From positions 1 to 15,675 of the forward strand of contig JAZRCL010000049.1 in the NCBI GenBank assembly GCA_045659745.1: a stretch of 15,675 nt of DNA, written 5' to 3'. This document shows positions 14,506 to 15,675 of this stretch, one piece after another (within the stretch, counting starts at the first letter, position 1; each line of letters opens with the position of its first letter). A program made the position numbers and the translations under genes. Source of the DNA: SVTX01 sp045659745. GTDB taxonomy: Bacteria; Bacillota; Clostridia; Oscillospirales; CAG-272. Under the pieces are notes generated by a model. That model saw only the letters and a list, made by a program, of their open reading frames with translations, was not told the DNA's origin and made no database searches.

Positions 14506-14964
14506 TCACCATAAAATTATGAGTATTCCTATGGTCGAGCATATACACAGCGCGCTTCCAATCTTCTGACGCGCGGGCAGGTCCTCAAAAATCGCCCTTC
14601 TCTGCTCGCCAAGCGCTTCTATGTAATAATCACAACGCTTTAACTGCTCCTCTCTGTAAAGACCGCCGAACTCAAGGTAAAAGCTCTCAAGCAATCTATA
14701 CGTCTCGGCATCAAGATATATTCTCGCGTGATACAGTATCTCGCCAAGATCCTCACTCCCCTCAAGAAGCTCCAGTCCGCTCGGTCTGTTGCGCAAAATA
14801 TCGCATAGCGGAAGGCTATAACAGTCTATCTGCCCCTTTATATGAAAAATAAGACTTATAAACGAGTCTATTACCCGAAGCTTTTTCTGCTCAAATCTTG
14901 ATATGGATACCGCGAGCGTAAGTCCCGTAAGCGCTAAAAGCAGACTTCCAAACAGCTTTATCAT
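14506..14964 (-). CDS. spoIIIAB: Stage III sporulation protein AB
   Basis: A 152-residue protein (usual length about 170) anchored by hydrophobic helices at both ends (about 4-20 and 136-152). The helical middle (FEQKKLRVIDSFISLIFH, ... EALGEQRRAIFEDLPARQKIGSALC) resembles the GspF/type II secretion membrane fold proposed for SpoIIIAB. It probably works with the ATPase SpoIIIAA. GGGAGG lies 5 bases before the ATG, and 18 bases separate it from the spoIIIAA stop. Confidence 0.93.
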   Translation of the reverse strand: MIKLFGSLLLALTGLTLAVSISRFEQKKLRVIDSFISLIFHIKGQIDCYSLPLCDILRNRPSGLELLEGSEDLGEILYHARIYLDAETYRLLESFYLEFGGLYREEQLKRCDYYIEALGEQRRAIFEDLPARQKIGSALCICSTIGILIILW

Positions 14965-14982
14965 AAAAACCTCCCTAAAGTA

Positions 14983-15675
14983 CTAAAAAGATTTCGGTAA
15001 GGCATCCTTATGCAACGTAATATTGTAGTTAAAATCCATATACGGCGCGCGGGATATTCCCACATACGCCCCGAATATTCCCGCCTCGTGAAGCAGTCTG
15101 ATACCCGTGCGCGAAAGCAGTTCAGAAAGACTTCCCGCGTGCGCACTCGCTATAAGCGGAACACCGCAATTATGCGATGACACAAGCGCCAACGCCTCTT
15201 CATAGTCGCCAATCTCGTCGCAGACTATAAGCTGGGCATTCATAGTTCTTGTGGCTATCTCAATCCCAAGTCTGCGAGGATAACCTGATAATACGTCAAG
15301 ACAAAGCTCCTCACCGTCAAGCGAAAACCCAAGCTCGCCGCGAGTGTCGATCACAAGCGTGCGCAAGGGGTTATCTCCTCCCGCGAGAATTGACACGCAC
15401 CCGCGCAAGAGCGTAGTCTTGCCCACCCCGGGCGGAGAATATATAAGCACGCCCTTGCCAAAATTAAAGCTTTTGAGCAGCTCGCACACCTCACCGCCAA
15501 CCCGCTTTTGTCTGTGCGGTATTCGTATGCAAAGAGCACCTACGTCGTAAACACCTATTATTTTCCCGTCCTCACACGTCGCCCTGCCCCCAACGCCAAC
15601 GCGTATTCCCTCGGGCAGAGATATGTAGCCCTGATTTATGGTGTCGCTGTACGCATAAAGCGAGCCCTTGCACAT
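14983..15675 (-). CDS. spoIIIAA: Stage III sporulation protein AA, ATPase (N-terminus missing)
   Basis: The frame stays open to the window edge. The visible 230 residues begin at SLYAYSDTINQGYISLPEG, which in full-length SpoIIIAA (about 300-330 residues) lies some 80 residues in, so the Met at the edge is probably internal. SpoIIIAA is a secretion-type ATPase (VirB11/PilT-like) that powers the SpoIIIA-SpoIIQ channel from the mother-cell side. Walker A is SPPGVGKTTLL (about residues 79-89 of the visible part), Walker B is LIVCDEIGDYEEA, and SAHAGS matches the conserved sensor segment. It is the first gene of spoIIIA, so the sigma-E promoter expected upstream lies outside the window. Confidence 0.94.
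   Translation of the reverse strand: MCKGSLYAYSDTINQGYISLPEGIRVGVGGRATCEDGKIIGVYDVGALCIRIPHRQKRVGGEVCELLKSFNFGKGVLIYSPPGVGKTTLLRGCVSILAGGDNPLRTLVIDTRGELGFSLDGEELCLDVLSGYPRRLGIEIATRTMNAQLIVCDEIGDYEEALALVSSHNCGVPLIASAHAGSLSELLSRTGIRLLHEAGIFGAYVGISRAPYMDFNYNITLHKDALPKSF

Noticed and set aside
1..15675. CRISPR arrays, insertion sequences, tRNA genes, phage or toxin-antitoxin modules
   Set aside because: Searched by eye on both strands; no repeat array, transposase motif, cloverleaf tRNA or such gene was found.

Overview
The window looks like a chromosomal segment of an endospore-forming member of the Clostridia (Bacillota), probably a gut-type Oscillospiraceae/Ruminococcaceae relative. The evidence is an essentially complete spoIIIA sporulation operon, a clostridial-type pyruvate phosphate dikinase, strong purine-rich ribosome binding sites, vegetative promoters close to TTGACA-17-TATAAT (often with an extended TGn -10), and oligo-U hairpin terminators after most transcription units. 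Genus-level placement is inference. I see no tRNA, CRISPR array, insertion sequence, phage gene or toxin-antitoxin pair.

Left part (1-4261): a minus-strand unit pth-mfd (mfd cut by the window edge) is transcribed from a perfect-consensus promoter. It diverges from a heavily codon-biased, monocistronic ppdK on the plus strand, which ends in a UUCG-loop terminator. The 327-base gap between them carries both promoters, two small leader hairpins and one candidate operator dyad.

Middle part (4262-9141): a 67-codon gene of unknown function has its own promoter and terminator. It is followed by a two-component pair (OmpR-type regulator and two-TM histidine kinase, ATGA overlap). The kinase gene converges on the RNase P RNA gene (rnpB, minus strand), and one symmetric hairpin separates the two. 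rnpB and rimO are divergent, with -35 boxes only 19 bases apart. rimO is followed by pgsA in a two-gene unit.

Right part (9142-15675): everything is on the minus strand. There is a small BspA-type leucine-rich-repeat lipoprotein with a perfect promoter, a P-loop ATPase resembling the PRK06851 group, and then spoIIIAA (partial) through spoIIIAH, closed by a strong terminator. The spoIIIA products form the mother-cell channel/feeding-tube complex around the engulfed forespore (SpoIIIAH pairs with SpoIIQ across the space; SpoIIIAG makes a ring; SpoIIIAA is the ATPase).

Most of the window is ordinary housekeeping and sporulation DNA, and I do not find a convincing undescribed system. The points most worth a second look are the 67-residue orphan protein, the two-halved ATPase with a degenerate second P-loop, the unusual RNase P RNA (expanded P12, altered L15), two substitutions in a conserved Pth motif, and a promoter-like element between spoIIIAG and spoIIIAH.
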